Positions 46,014 through 54,932 of a DNA stretch of 64,000 bases are shown one piece after another. A program made the position numbers and the translations under genes. The stretch spans positions 1 through 64,000 of the forward strand of contig CANRWW010000002.1 in assembly GCA_947643665.1 (NCBI GenBank). The letters are read 5' to 3'. The stretch comes from an uncultured Porphyromonadaceae bacterium. GTDB taxonomy: Bacteria > Bacteroidota > Bacteroidia > Bacteroidales > Muribaculaceae. Numbering within the stretch: the first letter of the stretch is position 1; each line of letters starts with the position of its first letter. The notes under the pieces were generated by a model that saw only the letters and a program-made list of their open reading frames with translations, did not search any database and was not told the DNA's origin.

Positions 46014-46988
46014 ATGGTACACATATTGTTATACGCGATAGTCCCTATCATCGTTGTGATGCTTGCGGGCTACATCTCCGGAAAAAAAGGTATATTTAAC
46101 GGAGACAACGCCAAGGCGTTTAACAAGGTCGTGCTGGACTATGCTTTGCCGGCTGCCTTGTTCGTATCAATTGTTGATGCAAGTCGCGAGATGCTTGTGC
46201 GCGACATAAAGCTCACCATAATTTCCACCATTGGTATCATGGTCTGCTTTATGATAGTGTATTTTATTTATGCATATTGTTTTAAAGGCAATACCAAGGC
46301 GGATGGAGCTATAATGGCTCTTGTTTGTGGATCTCCAACAATCGGTTTCCTCGGTTTTGCCGTGTTGGAGCCTATTTTTGGCACAACTCCGTCTGTTGCG
46401 TTGGTGGTGGCTATCGTAGGTATTGTGGTGAATGCTATCGGCATACCGGTAGGCCTGTCGTTGCTTAATTCCGCCAATGAGAAACTGAAACCGCTTGCGC
46501 CCGGCCAGAAGAGGCCGAGTGCGTGGAAGCCTGTGATACATGCCCTTGAGCAGCCTGTGGCATGGGCGCCTATCCTGGCTGTGGTATGGGTGGTTGTCGG
46601 TCTGCCTTGGCCGGACTGGGCAAGCCCTTCGTTTGATCTTATCAAAGGTGCAAATGCATCCATGGCAGTGTTTGCTGCCGGTGTGACGCTTTCTGCAGTA
46701 AAGGTAAATATAAACTGGCAGGCAGTCCTCGGATGTATCCTCAAACTGATTATGATGCCGGCTTTCGTGCTTGTGCTCGGTCTGATTTTCAAGATGGATC
46801 CGATGAATCTGAAGATGCTTGTCGTGGCATGCGCCCTTCCTCCGGCATTCTCGGGTATTATCATTGCCAGCGAGTATGACACGTATGTGGCGACTTCCAC
46901 ATCGTCGCTAGCATTGAATGTGATAGCCTTTATCGCTTTCTGCCCGCTTTGGATATGGATAACAGATATATGCATCAAGGCATTCTAA
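46014..46988 (+). CDS. AEC-family carrier, candidate oxalate transporter
   Basis: A 324-aa inner-membrane protein with about ten helices in two inverted halves, of the auxin efflux carrier (AEC) family that includes malonate and malate permeases. Recognisable parts are the N-terminal VIxxMLAGYISGKKG segment, the mid-protein loop and ACALPPAFSGIIIASEY near the end. Located directly behind frc and oxc, and the only anion carrier between them and PFOR, so import of oxalate (perhaps in exchange for formate) is inferred. It is not an OxlT-type MFS antiporter. Confidence 0.8.
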   Translation: MVHILLYAIVPIIVVMLAGYISGKKGIFNGDNAKAFNKVVLDYALPAALFVSIVDASREMLVRDIKLTIISTIGIMVCFMIVYFIYAYCFKGNTKADGAIMALVCGSPTIGFLGFAVLEPIFGTTPSVALVVAIVGIVVNAIGIPVGLSLLNSANEKLKPLAPGQKRPSAWKPVIHALEQPVAWAPILAVVWVVVGLPWPDWASPSFDLIKGANASMAVFAAGVTLSAVKVNINWQAVLGCILKLIMMPAFVLVLGLIFKMDPMNLKMLVVACALPPAFSGIIIASEYDTYVATSTSSLALNVIAFIAFCPLWIWITDICIKAF

Positions 46989-47104
46989 ACATTTGCAACA
47001 TTCTATCTCAATAAATCTAAATAATTGTGAGACAGATGCGGGACGCCCTGACTTGGCTGTCAGTGGTGTCCCGCAATTGTTTCCATATATCAAGGAAAAC
47101 GAAA

Positions 47105-50100
47105 ATGAAACAGATATTTGACGGTTGTGCGGCTGCAACACATATCGCATATGCCCTTAGCGATGTGGCCACCATTTATCCTATAACCCCTGTGGCTTCC
47201 ATGGGTGAGATTGCACAGAAATGGGGAATGGCGGGAAGAAAGAACTATATGGGCATGACCTTACGCGTGGAAGAGATGGAAAGCGAGCTTGGAGCCGCCG
47301 GTGCCACACATGGCGCCTTGGCAGCCGGATCGCTTGCCACGACTTTCACCAATTCGCAGGGGCTTATGCTGATGCTTCCTAATATGTTCAAGATCGCAGG
47401 CAACCATTTGCCGGCAGTCTTCCATGTGGGATCACGCTCGCTTGCCACTCATGCGTTGAGTATCTTCGGGGACCATTCCGATGTGATGGCCACACGGTCA
47501 AGCGGTTTTGCCTATCTGGCATCGTCGTCTGTACAGGAGGCTATGGATCTGGCTTTGGTCTCCCATCTGGCTGCTGTGGAGGGGAGTTTGCCCGTATGCC
47601 ATTTTTTTGATGGATGGCGCACCTCAAACCAGATGTCTACGATTGATGTGATTGATTATGATACGATTTGGCCGCTTGTCAATTGGGAAAAGATACGTGG
47701 GTTTAGAAATATGGCTTTGAATCCCGACCATCCGACGTTGGCAGGCTCGGCACAGAATCCCGATGTGTATTTTCAGAATTCAGAGGCTTCAAACTGTTCA
47801 TATGATGCTTTCCCGGGGATAGTGCAGAAGATAATGGATCGCGTAGGTGAGGCTATCGGGCGCCATTATCATCTGTTTGACTATGCCGGCCATCCGGAGG
47901 CGGAAGTTGTGCTTGTATCTATCGGTTCAAGCTGTGAGGTAATCAGGCAGACCATAAATGTTCTTGATTCGATGGGATATAAAGTAGGGGCTGTGAATGT
48001 GCGGTTGTTTCGGCCGTTCTCTGCCGAGTCACTTATGAAAATCGTGCCTGAGACAGTGCGTACGATTGTGGTTCTTGACCGGACAAAAGAACCGGGTGCT
48101 GAGGGGGAACCGCTTTTCAAGGATGTGGCCACTGCCACTGTGATGACCGGACGCACCGGCATAAAGGTGCTCGGTTGCCGTTACGGTTTGTCAAGCAAGG
48201 AGTTTAGCCCCGCTATGGTAAAGGGTGTGGTTGATGAGGCTTTAAAGCCGAACCCCCGGCGCTTTTTCACGGTGGGGATTACAGACGATGTGACGCACCT
48301 GTCAATTGATGTTGATTATGGTTTCCAATTGTCTTCAGTGCAGCCGGACGGAAAGCCGATGTGCCAGTCGGTATTTTATGGCATGGGGTCTGATGGGACT
48401 GTCGGGGCTACCAAACAGGCGGCACGGATCATTGTAGGCAACAGCGGCCTGTATGCCCAGGCATACTTTTCATATTCGGCAAAGAAATCTGGAGGATATA
48501 CAACATCGCAATTGCGGGTGGGGAGTATGCCTATATCTGCCGACTATAACATAGAGAGCGCCGATTATGTGGGATGCAACAAAGATACATATATACAGCG
48601 TTTCCATCTTTTGCGCAATCTAAGGAAAAGTGGCATCTTTGTGTTGAATTGCTCATGGGATGACAGGCAGCTGGGGGAATTGCTCCCTGACCATATGAAA
48701 AGGGAACTTGCGCTTAAGAATGTGGATTTCTATGTGATAGATGCCCAGGCAATCGCACGCGATGTAGGTCTGGGAGTGAGGGTAAACATGATCATGGAGA
48801 CGGTATTCTTCCATCTGTCGCAGATCATACCGTTTGAAGTGGCTGTTGACGGACTTAAAAAAGAGATTACGGCATCATATATGCATGAAGGGGGAGATGT
48901 GGTGCAGAAAAACTTCAGGGCCGTGGATATGGCGGTTGGTGCTTTGCGTAAGGTAGAGGTGCCTTCGTCATGGTCGGATGCTGTGGAATATGTGTTGCCT
49001 GATAAAAATTTGCCCAAAGGCATACCGCGCGATACGGATAGTTTTTTCAATATGATTTCCAAACCTTGCCTGCGTCTGGAAGGGGATTCGTTGCCTGTAT
49101 CGGTGTTCTCTCCCGACGGGCATATGCCGATGGGTACTACCGCTTTTGAAAAGCGCAGGATTGCGATAAATGTGCCCCAGTGGGATCCGGAAAAATGCGT
49201 GCAGTGTACCGAATGTTCGCTCGTATGCGCCCATGCTGCAATAAGGCCTTATCTGTTGACGGATAAGGAAATTTCCGCAGCTTCAGTGGATGTCTCCGCA
49301 AACCTCCTTACCATTCCTTCGGAACTTTCCGGAAAGGTGCCGGGAGCGGATGGCTTGCGCTACAGGATACAGGTTTATCCGGAGGACTGCACAGGCTGCT
49401 CGTCGTGCGCTACCATATGTCCCGGCCATGCCCTTACGATGGTGCCTATTGGAAGCCAGCTTGATGTGCAGATTTCCCTTCTTGATTTCATACAGGAAAA
49501 TGTATCCCTTAAAGACAAACTTGTGCCTCGTTTCACCACAGACGGATCACAGTTCCAACAACCTCTTCTGGAATTTTCAGGGGCATGTGCCGGGTGCGGT
49601 GAAACACCTTATGTAAAACTGCTTACACAGCTTTTCGGCGAGCGCATGCTGGTGGCTAACGCAACGGGGTGCTCATCAATATGGGGAGCCAATTATCCTA
49701 GCAATGCATATTGCCGCCGTTGTTCTGACGGACGTGGGCCTGCCTGGGGCAATTCGTTGTTCGAGGACAATGCCGAATATGGATACGGTATGGCGGTAAG
49801 TTGCCGTCAGCGTCGTGAGGCGCTTCTGGCGGATGCAAAAGCGCTTCTGGCGCTCATTCCTGCCAATGATGCATTGTCAGAGGCGTTAAGCGGCTGGATT
49901 GGTGCATATGCAGATCCCGACCGCTCATATTCATGCGGTAAGACCCTCATAGGCATATTGGAAAGCTATGACGTACATGATGGGCAGGCAGCCCGTTTGA
50001 AAGATGCAATCATTGCCAATGCCGATATGTTGGGTAAGAAAAGCATATGGGCTATAGGTGGAGATGGTTGGGCGTATGACATAGGTTTCGCCGGGCTTGA

Positions 50101-50884
50101 CCATGTGCTTGCTTCCGGCGAGGATATAAATCTGCTTGTGATGGATACGGAATGTTATTCCAATACCGGTGGCCAGACCTCCAAGGCGACCCCGCTTGGT
50201 GCCGTCACCAAATACTCTCCATACGGCAAGCGTACTTTTAAGAAAGATTTGGGGCGTATGATGATGACTTATGGTACTGTTTATGTAGCTTCGGTTGCAT
50301 TGGGAGCCAATTACCAGCAGACAATTGATGCCATGCGGGAAGCGGAGGCATATCCGGGGCCATCTATAATAATAGCATATTGTCCATGTATAAATCATGG
50401 AATCAGGGCCGGGATGGGTAATTCTATTGTGGAGGAACGATTGGCTGTAGAGGCAGGATATTGGCCAATATACCGTTTCAATCCTCTTCTCGCCGATCGT
50501 AGGCTTTCTCCATATATTGCTGACAGGCTCGCTCCGTCCGACGGTCTCCAGTCTGACGGATCCCCCTCTGCGGTTGAAAGTGACGATGAAATCTCGGCAG
50601 GAGAAGGTTCGTGGATAAAGGTGAATGAAGAATCTTCTACTCTTACTGTGGATTATCCGTTGCTGGACCATACAGCACAAGCCGTTGGGAATAATGGTGT
50701 GGAGAACTTGCCGGAAAATATCTTTCCGGCAGACAAACTTAATGCTTTCCTTGACGGTGAAGACAGATATGCCGACATAGCCATTGTGGCTCCTTCTGCC
50801 GCTCCCGTCTTGCGCAGTGAACTTTCAGCGCGTACCAACCTTCTCCATACTATACTTCAAGGGTTGTCCGTAGTTGAGAAATAG
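47105..50884 (+). CDS. nifJ: Pyruvate:ferredoxin (flavodoxin) oxidoreductase with extended C-terminus
   Basis: Oxidative decarboxylation of pyruvate to acetyl-CoA and CO2 with ferredoxin reduction. Single-chain PFOR layout: YPITP (domain I), RVEEMESELGAAGA, substrate Arg before ATHALSIFGDHSD, two [4Fe-4S] sites (CVQCTECSLVC; CTGCSSCATIC), GACAGCGETPYVK, and the ThDP site GGDGWAYDIGFAG with SNTGGQTSKATP. ATG 47105 fits the family start; frames from 47027 are longer without homology. At 1259 aa it is about 70-90 residues longer than usual, owing mainly to a Ser/Asp/Glu-rich segment near residues 1140-1180 and an altered tail. A divergent stretch (NYPSNAYCRRCSDG) replaces the usual sequence after SSIWG. 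Confidence 0.9.
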   Translation: MKQIFDGCAAATHIAYALSDVATIYPITPVASMGEIAQKWGMAGRKNYMGMTLRVEEMESELGAAGATHGALAAGSLATTFTNSQGLMLMLPNMFKIAGNHLPAVFHVGSRSLATHALSIFGDHSDVMATRSSGFAYLASSSVQEAMDLALVSHLAAVEGSLPVCHFFDGWRTSNQMSTIDVIDYDTIWPLVNWEKIRGFRNMALNPDHPTLAGSAQNPDVYFQNSEASNCSYDAFPGIVQKIMDRVGEAIGRHYHLFDYAGHPEAEVVLVSIGSSCEVIRQTINVLDSMGYKVGAVNVRLFRPFSAESLMKIVPETVRTIVVLDRTKEPGAEGEPLFKDVATATVMTGRTGIKVLGCRYGLSSKEFSPAMVKGVVDEALKPNPRRFFTVGITDDVTHLSIDVDYGFQLSSVQPDGKPMCQSVFYGMGSDGTVGATKQAARIIVGNSGLYAQAYFSYSAKKSGGYTTSQLRVGSMPISADYNIESADYVGCNKDTYIQRFHLLRNLRKSGIFVLNCSWDDRQLGELLPDHMKRELALKNVDFYVIDAQAIARDVGLGVRVNMIMETVFFHLSQIIPFEVAVDGLKKEITASYMHEGGDVVQKNFRAVDMAVGALRKVEVPSSWSDAVEYVLPDKNLPKGIPRDTDSFFNMISKPCLRLEGDSLPVSVFSPDGHMPMGTTAFEKRRIAINVPQWDPEKCVQCTECSLVCAHAAIRPYLLTDKEISAASVDVSANLLTIPSELSGKVPGADGLRYRIQVYPEDCTGCSSCATICPGHALTMVPIGSQLDVQISLLDFIQENVSLKDKLVPRFTTDGSQFQQPLLEFSGACAGCGETPYVKLLTQLFGERMLVANATGCSSIWGANYPSNAYCRRCSDGRGPAWGNSLFEDNAEYGYGMAVSCRQRREALLADAKALLALIPANDALSEALSGWIGAYADPDRSYSCGKTLIGILESYDVHDGQAARLKDAIIANADMLGKKSIWAIGGDGWAYDIGFAGLDHVLASGEDINLLVMDTECYSNTGGQTSKATPLGAVTKYSPYGKRTFKKDLGRMMMTYGTVYVASVALGANYQQTIDAMREAEAYPGPSIIIAYCPCINHGIRAGMGNSIVEERLAVEAGYWPIYRFNPLLADRRLSPYIADRLAPSDGLQSDGSPSAVESDDEISAGEGSWIKVNEESSTLTVDYPLLDHTAQAVGNNGVENLPENIFPADKLNAFLDGEDRYADIAIVAPSAAPVLRSELSARTNLLHTILQGLSVVEK

Positions 50885-50944
50885 CTATTCTTATAGTATG
50901 GGCTATGCACAAATAATGATTGTTTTTGCGTGTCATGAAAAATT

Positions 50945-50990
50945 GGACTGCATCACAAAAGTTGGATATGAAACATTTGTGGTGCAGTTC
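50945..50990 (+). terminator. Hairpin behind PFOR gene
   Basis: A 15-bp stem (50945-50959 with 50976-50990, with wobbles) and a 16-base loop, 60 bases past the stop; a short T run (50997-51000) follows after seven bases. Probable transcript end. Confidence 0.55.
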
Positions 50991-51349
50991 AAATCGTTTT
51001 AATTTGATACATCCTCCTGTTTGAAAGGGCGGCGTCCAAGTTCATTGTTTGATGTGCTTGGATTATAGTCTGTATTTTTGAAAAAAATAAAAAAACGGTG
51101 TTGTTAATATGTGTGGATCTGTTTGTGGTATGTTAGGTTTATTTCGATTGGATTAGTTATTGAAAAGGATATATGCAGATAATTTAACATATAGTTAATA
51201 TGGTCTGGTTCGGGTGCTCGTCAGGCTTGTTTGCGATGGTGTTTTTAGCGATCTGTAATGTGCAGATGTGTGTGTTGCTATATAAAAGTGTTTGCACGGG
51301 GCATGTAGAGGCATTTTGCTAAAATTTTATTAAATTTGTTTGCAAAATG

Positions 51350-51381
51350 TTTGCAGATAAACAAACCCTTTTATATCTTTG
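51350..51381 (+). promoter_or_regulatory. Orphan Bacteroidetes promoter
   Basis: TTTG (51350-51353), 20 bases, TATCTTTG (51374-51381): the best match to the full consensus in the window. The predicted start is near 51388. No gene begins for about 445 bases. Confidence 0.7.
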
Positions 51382-51387
51382 CAGCAT

Positions 51388-51648
51388 ACAAAGTGAATAA
51401 CTTATGTGCCCCCGCCGGTAATCCGGTATTAAAAGCAAATATATTGGTTGGACTGACAGATTTTTTTTACATAATTGAACGATTGGACATATTTTTCATT
51501 ATTGGGGGCAGGACGGATTTTGTCCGGAATATAATTCTCTTCATCTGATTTAATATTCCCAGTGGAAGGAGCCAGCGGTTGGTTCCTTCCACTATGTTGC
51601 GGCAATTCATTGATTGCACAGATATGGTGCGTTTGTGCAATCAATGCC
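51388..51648 (+). ncRNA. Candidate structured non-coding RNA
   Basis: From the predicted start, TGCCCCC (about 51416-51422) can pair with GGGGGCA (about 51504-51511), enclosing a CCGG-TAAT-CCGG hairpin. Next comes a perfect-arm 14-bp hairpin (51561-51574 with 51580-51593, one wobble, loop GCGGT) and a 12-bp hairpin extended by GGC/GCC (51601-51620 with 51634-51648). No ORF fits. It could be the 6S/Bacteroidales-1 type RNA, another sRNA, or the leader of ptb-buk. Boundaries are uncertain; no T-rich terminator directly follows. Confidence 0.45.
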
Positions 51649-51832
51649 AGTGATGGCGCTAAATTAATTTTGCTATAAAAGGACGATTGTAAAATAATAT
51701 AAGCGTTAATCATTGTGAATGTGTGTAAATGTCAAAATGGATGTAAATTAAATTTAATTTTTTAGTAGTTTTTTTGGTCGTAAAATTGTGCATTTTCAAA
51801 AATAATTCTGATATTTGCAAAAAACATATTAT

Positions 51833-52753
51833 ATGGCCATGGAAGCGATCAGAACCTTTTCCCAGATATACGATCTTTTGGGAAGTCTTGATAACCGTAA
51901 ACGTATAGCGGTAGTGTGTCCTGATGATGCATGCACCCGTTCTGCCGTAGCAGATGCTTTGGCAAAAGGTCTTGCGGATTTTCTGTTGGTAAGTACACCG
52001 GAGGCTCTTTCCACTTTGCCGGATGAAATATTGTGCCATGGCAGCGAAAGGGTTATGAAACGTGAGGCATTGTCGCCTGATTCTGCTGCTGCGTTGGCTG
52101 TAGAGGCTGTGCGTTCTGGAGAAGCCGACATATTGATGAAAGGTCTCATCAATACGGATAATTTCCTTCGTGCCATATTGAATAAGGAGCATGGCTTGCT
52201 GCCGAAAGGCAATGTGCTTACGCATTTGTCTGTCGCCCAGTTGCCTGGTTACCATAAACTGCTTTTCTTCGGGGATGTTGCTGTAATACCTTATCCGACT
52301 TTGGAGCAACGTGTGGCAATGCTTAAATATAATATCGCCACTTGTAGAAAGTTCGGAATATCATGCCCTAAAGTAGCATTGATACATTTTACCGAAAAGG
52401 TAAATGAAAAATTTCCTAATTCGGTGGATTATGTGGCTCTTGAAGAAATGGCTTCTCGCGGGGAGTTCGGTTCTGTTGAGATGGGAGGACCGATGGATGT
52501 AAAGACGGCTTGCGACAGGCATAGTGCTGAAGTGAAAGGTATTGAATCTCCAGTATGTGGTAATGCCGATCTGCTCATGTTCCCTAATATTGAGTCCGGC
52601 AACACGTTTTATAAGACGGTAACCCTTTTTGGTGGTGCTGATATTGCCGGTATGTTGCAGGGTGCCCTCTGCCCGGTGATCCTTACCAGCCGGAGCGATA
52701 CCACGCTTTCCAAACTTTCAAGTATGGCTTTTGCATGCCTTAGCGTGCTTTAA
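51833..52753 (+). CDS. ptb: Phosphate butyryltransferase (acyl-CoA phosphate acyltransferase)
   Basis: Exchanges CoA for phosphate on short-chain acyl-CoA, making acyl-phosphate. PTA/PTB fold: RKRIAVVCPDD at the start, GEADILMKGLINTDNFLRAIL, LTHLSVAQLPGYHKLLFFGDVAV and a C-terminal SRSDTTLSKL block. About 306 aa and the adjacent butyrate kinase favour Ptb over Pta. ATG 51833 is preferred; a TTG at 51815 lies within an AT-rich box (GATATTTG) that may itself be promoter. Butyryl-, isobutyryl- or other acyl-CoA specificity cannot be read. Confidence 0.9.
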   Translation: MAMEAIRTFSQIYDLLGSLDNRKRIAVVCPDDACTRSAVADALAKGLADFLLVSTPEALSTLPDEILCHGSERVMKREALSPDSAAALAVEAVRSGEADILMKGLINTDNFLRAILNKEHGLLPKGNVLTHLSVAQLPGYHKLLFFGDVAVIPYPTLEQRVAMLKYNIATCRKFGISCPKVALIHFTEKVNEKFPNSVDYVALEEMASRGEFGSVEMGGPMDVKTACDRHSAEVKGIESPVCGNADLLMFPNIESGNTFYKTVTLFGGADIAGMLQGALCPVILTSRSDTTLSKLSSMAFACLSVL

Positions 52754-52827
52754 GGCATTGATGCAATAGTTTTGCAGGATTATTTCCACAACTCTTTTTC
52801 CATAACAAACCGATAAAAGCGTAAAAC

Positions 52828-53949
52828 ATGAAGATACTTGCAATAAATCCCGGTTCCACTTCAACTAAGATGGCTGTGTTCGAGGATACTACACCTGTGC
52901 TTACATTAAGTCTCCGGCATAGTGTGGAGGATCTTGAGCCGTTTCCAAAGGTGATTGATCAATTTGATTTTCGCAAGAACCTTGTGCTTAAGGCATTGGC
53001 AGACAATGGGATCCCTTTTGAATTTGATGCGGTGGTAGGCCGTGGCGGTCTGTTGCGTCCCATACCAGGTGGAGTTTATGAAGTGAATGATGCGATGGTG
53101 GCAGACATACGCAAGGTGCGTCGCAGCCATGCCTGCAATCTGGGGTGTCTCATAGCACGTGACCTCGCTGACGAGCTTGGATGCAAGGCATTCATTGCCG
53201 ATCCGGGGGTTGTTGACGAGCTTGATGAAATAGCCCGTGTGACAGGTTCACCGCTTATGCCGCGTACCACTACATGGCATGCATTGAACCAGCGCGCGAT
53301 CGGTCGCCGTTTTGCTGCCGAACAGAGCGAACTTCGCGGTGAGCATCTTAAATATGAAGATTTTAATCTTATTATATGCCATCTTGGTGGAGGAATATCC
53401 ATCGGGGCGCATAAAGGAGGAAAAGCCATAGATGTGAACAATGCTTTTGACGGGGAGGGTCCTTTCTCTCCGGAGCGGGCAGGCTCACTTCCGTCAGGGT
53501 CGCTTATAGACCTTTGTTTTTCGGGAAGGTACAGCAAGGATGAACTGAAGAAACGCATAAGCGGGAAAGCCGGTCTTGCGGCTCATTTAGGCACTACGCA
53601 TATTCCTGAGATTCTGGAGCGCATAGATAATGGCGATGACTATGCCCGTCTTGTGCTGGATGCCATGATCTACCAGATTGCAAAGAATATAGCTTCTTTA
53701 GGTCCGGTATTCTATGGCAAGGTGGATGCTATATTGGTTACCGGAGGCATTGCATACTCCGATTATGTGATTTCGCGTCTTAAAGAGCGCATATCGTATA
53801 TGGCACCGGTATATGTGTATCCCGGTGAAGATGAGTTGGAGGCTCTCGCGCTTAATGCATTGGGCGCCCTTACCGGTGAATTGCCTGTGCAGGTATATAC
53901 GCAAAAAAAAGCTAAACCCCTCCCTTGTGTTGAGCCACAACTCAATTGA
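52828..53949 (+). CDS. buk: Butyrate kinase
   Basis: ASKHA-fold kinase: acyl-phosphate + ADP to acid + ATP. The N-terminal ILAINPGSTSTKMAVFED is diagnostic, with VGRGGLLRPIPGGVY, HLGGGISIGAHKGGKAID and the adenosine motif LVTGGIAYS following. Length 373 aa, slightly longer than the usual 355-360 owing to a Lys/Pro-rich C-terminus. 74 bases after ptb; the pair yields ATP by substrate-level phosphorylation, usually from butyrate or branched-chain acids. Confidence 0.94.
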   Translation: MKILAINPGSTSTKMAVFEDTTPVLTLSLRHSVEDLEPFPKVIDQFDFRKNLVLKALADNGIPFEFDAVVGRGGLLRPIPGGVYEVNDAMVADIRKVRRSHACNLGCLIARDLADELGCKAFIADPGVVDELDEIARVTGSPLMPRTTTWHALNQRAIGRRFAAEQSELRGEHLKYEDFNLIICHLGGGISIGAHKGGKAIDVNNAFDGEGPFSPERAGSLPSGSLIDLCFSGRYSKDELKKRISGKAGLAAHLGTTHIPEILERIDNGDDYARLVLDAMIYQIAKNIASLGPVFYGKVDAILVTGGIAYSDYVISRLKERISYMAPVYVYPGEDELEALALNALGALTGELPVQVYTQKKAKPLPCVEPQLN

Positions 53950-54018
53950 GATCCTATGACCATGCGGAGGGGAAATGGATTTGGCTGTTCCGAATATATG
54001 AATATTTGTTTGTGAAAT

Positions 54019-54807
54019 ATGGCTCTCATACCACATCCACAACTTATCACACTTGTAGAAAAAATAGGTTGCGACAAGACGTCGCTGGCAATCGGGCGTC
54101 TTGCCGTATTGTCTTTAATGGCAGGGGCATTTATCGCGTTGGGAGGTATATTGTCTGTTTTTGTAGGTTTCGGCATTCCCGGCATATCAGCGGCGAATCC
54201 TGGTATCCAGAAATTACTGAGCGGTCTGATGTTCCCCACGGGATTATTCCTGATAGTTCTTTTCGGTGGTGAACTTTTTACTGGTAACAATGCTGTCCTG
54301 ATGCCGGGATGCCTCAAACGGCGTTTCGGGTTGTTTACTGTAATCAGGCATTGGACTACCGTATGGATATTCAACTTCGTTGGAGCATTGTTGTTTACCT
54401 ACCTGTTTGTGTACATGAGCCGCCTTACGGCTAGTGAGCCATACCATACGGCTGTGATAAATATCGCTCAATCCAAGGCATCTCTTCCGTGGGGAGTGTC
54501 CTTTGTCAAGGGCATTGCAGCCAACTGGTGTGTATGTCTTGCGGTGTGGCTTTGTCTGATGGTAGACAATCTTCCGGCGAAAATGCTTGCTTGCTGGATC
54601 CCTGTAGGGGCATTTGTGGTGTTGGGTTATGAGCACTGTATAGCCAACATGTTTTTTATTCCGGCAGGCATGTTCGAAGGCGCCGATGTAGGTATGGCAG
54701 GATTATTCAATAATCTCGTGCCGGTAACGCTTGGAAATATAGCCGGTGGTGCGTTGCTTGTAGGTGCCCTGTTCCATAGTTTGCATGGAAGCGGCAGAAA
54801 ACAGTGA
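54019..54807 (+). CDS. focA: Formate/nitrite transporter family channel (FocA-like)
   Basis: Pentameric FNT channel of 262 aa with six helices. FGGELFTGNN matches the omega-loop motif, NWCVCLAVW is the third conserved block, and the central His lies in YEHCIANMFFIPAG. VPVTLGNIAGG is the last motif. FNT members carry formate, nitrite or hydrosulfide. With frc and oxc in the same strand block and no nitrite genes in sight, formate is the best guess. No terminator is seen between buk and this gene (69 bases). Confidence 0.9.
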   Translation: MALIPHPQLITLVEKIGCDKTSLAIGRLAVLSLMAGAFIALGGILSVFVGFGIPGISAANPGIQKLLSGLMFPTGLFLIVLFGGELFTGNNAVLMPGCLKRRFGLFTVIRHWTTVWIFNFVGALLFTYLFVYMSRLTASEPYHTAVINIAQSKASLPWGVSFVKGIAANWCVCLAVWLCLMVDNLPAKMLACWIPVGAFVVLGYEHCIANMFFIPAGMFEGADVGMAGLFNNLVPVTLGNIAGGALLVGALFHSLHGSGRKQ

Positions 54808-54872
54808 TAAATGTCTGATACAGTATCGGCATTATAAGAAGCCGGACTTCAAAGACGCCTCTAAATATATGA

Positions 54873-54912
54873 AAAAGGCGATGTGTCGTTCATTTTAGAC
54901 ACATCGCCTTTT
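54873..54912. terminator. Bidirectional terminator between focA and queE
   Basis: A perfect 15-bp stem (54873-54887 with 54898-54912), loop of 10 bases, A-rich left flank and T-rich right flank, between convergent genes. The arm is GGCGATGTGTC/GACACATCGCC, the clearest member of the hairpin set noted at 876, 13481 and 19386. Confidence 0.9.
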
Positions 54913-54932
54913 CTTAATGGTAATAAGACAGA

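Larger units (their letters stand above)
50885..51832. other. 948-base gene-free region with orphan promoter and hairpins
   Basis: No convincing coding frame. It contains the PFOR terminator, a strong promoter at 51350-51381, two long hairpins at 51561-51648 and an AT-rich leader to the phosphate butyryltransferase gene. The part from 51000 to 51340 shows nothing recognisable. Confidence 0.7.

Noticed and set aside
47105-50884. Oxalate oxidoreductase instead of PFOR
   Set aside because: That enzyme is a multi-subunit complex; this is one chain with pyruvate-type YPITP and the conserved substrate Arg before ATHALSIFGDH.
51336-51548. Small open frame (70 codons) in the gap before ptb
   Set aside because: It begins before the orphan promoter's -33 box, is AT-rich and has no recognisable features.
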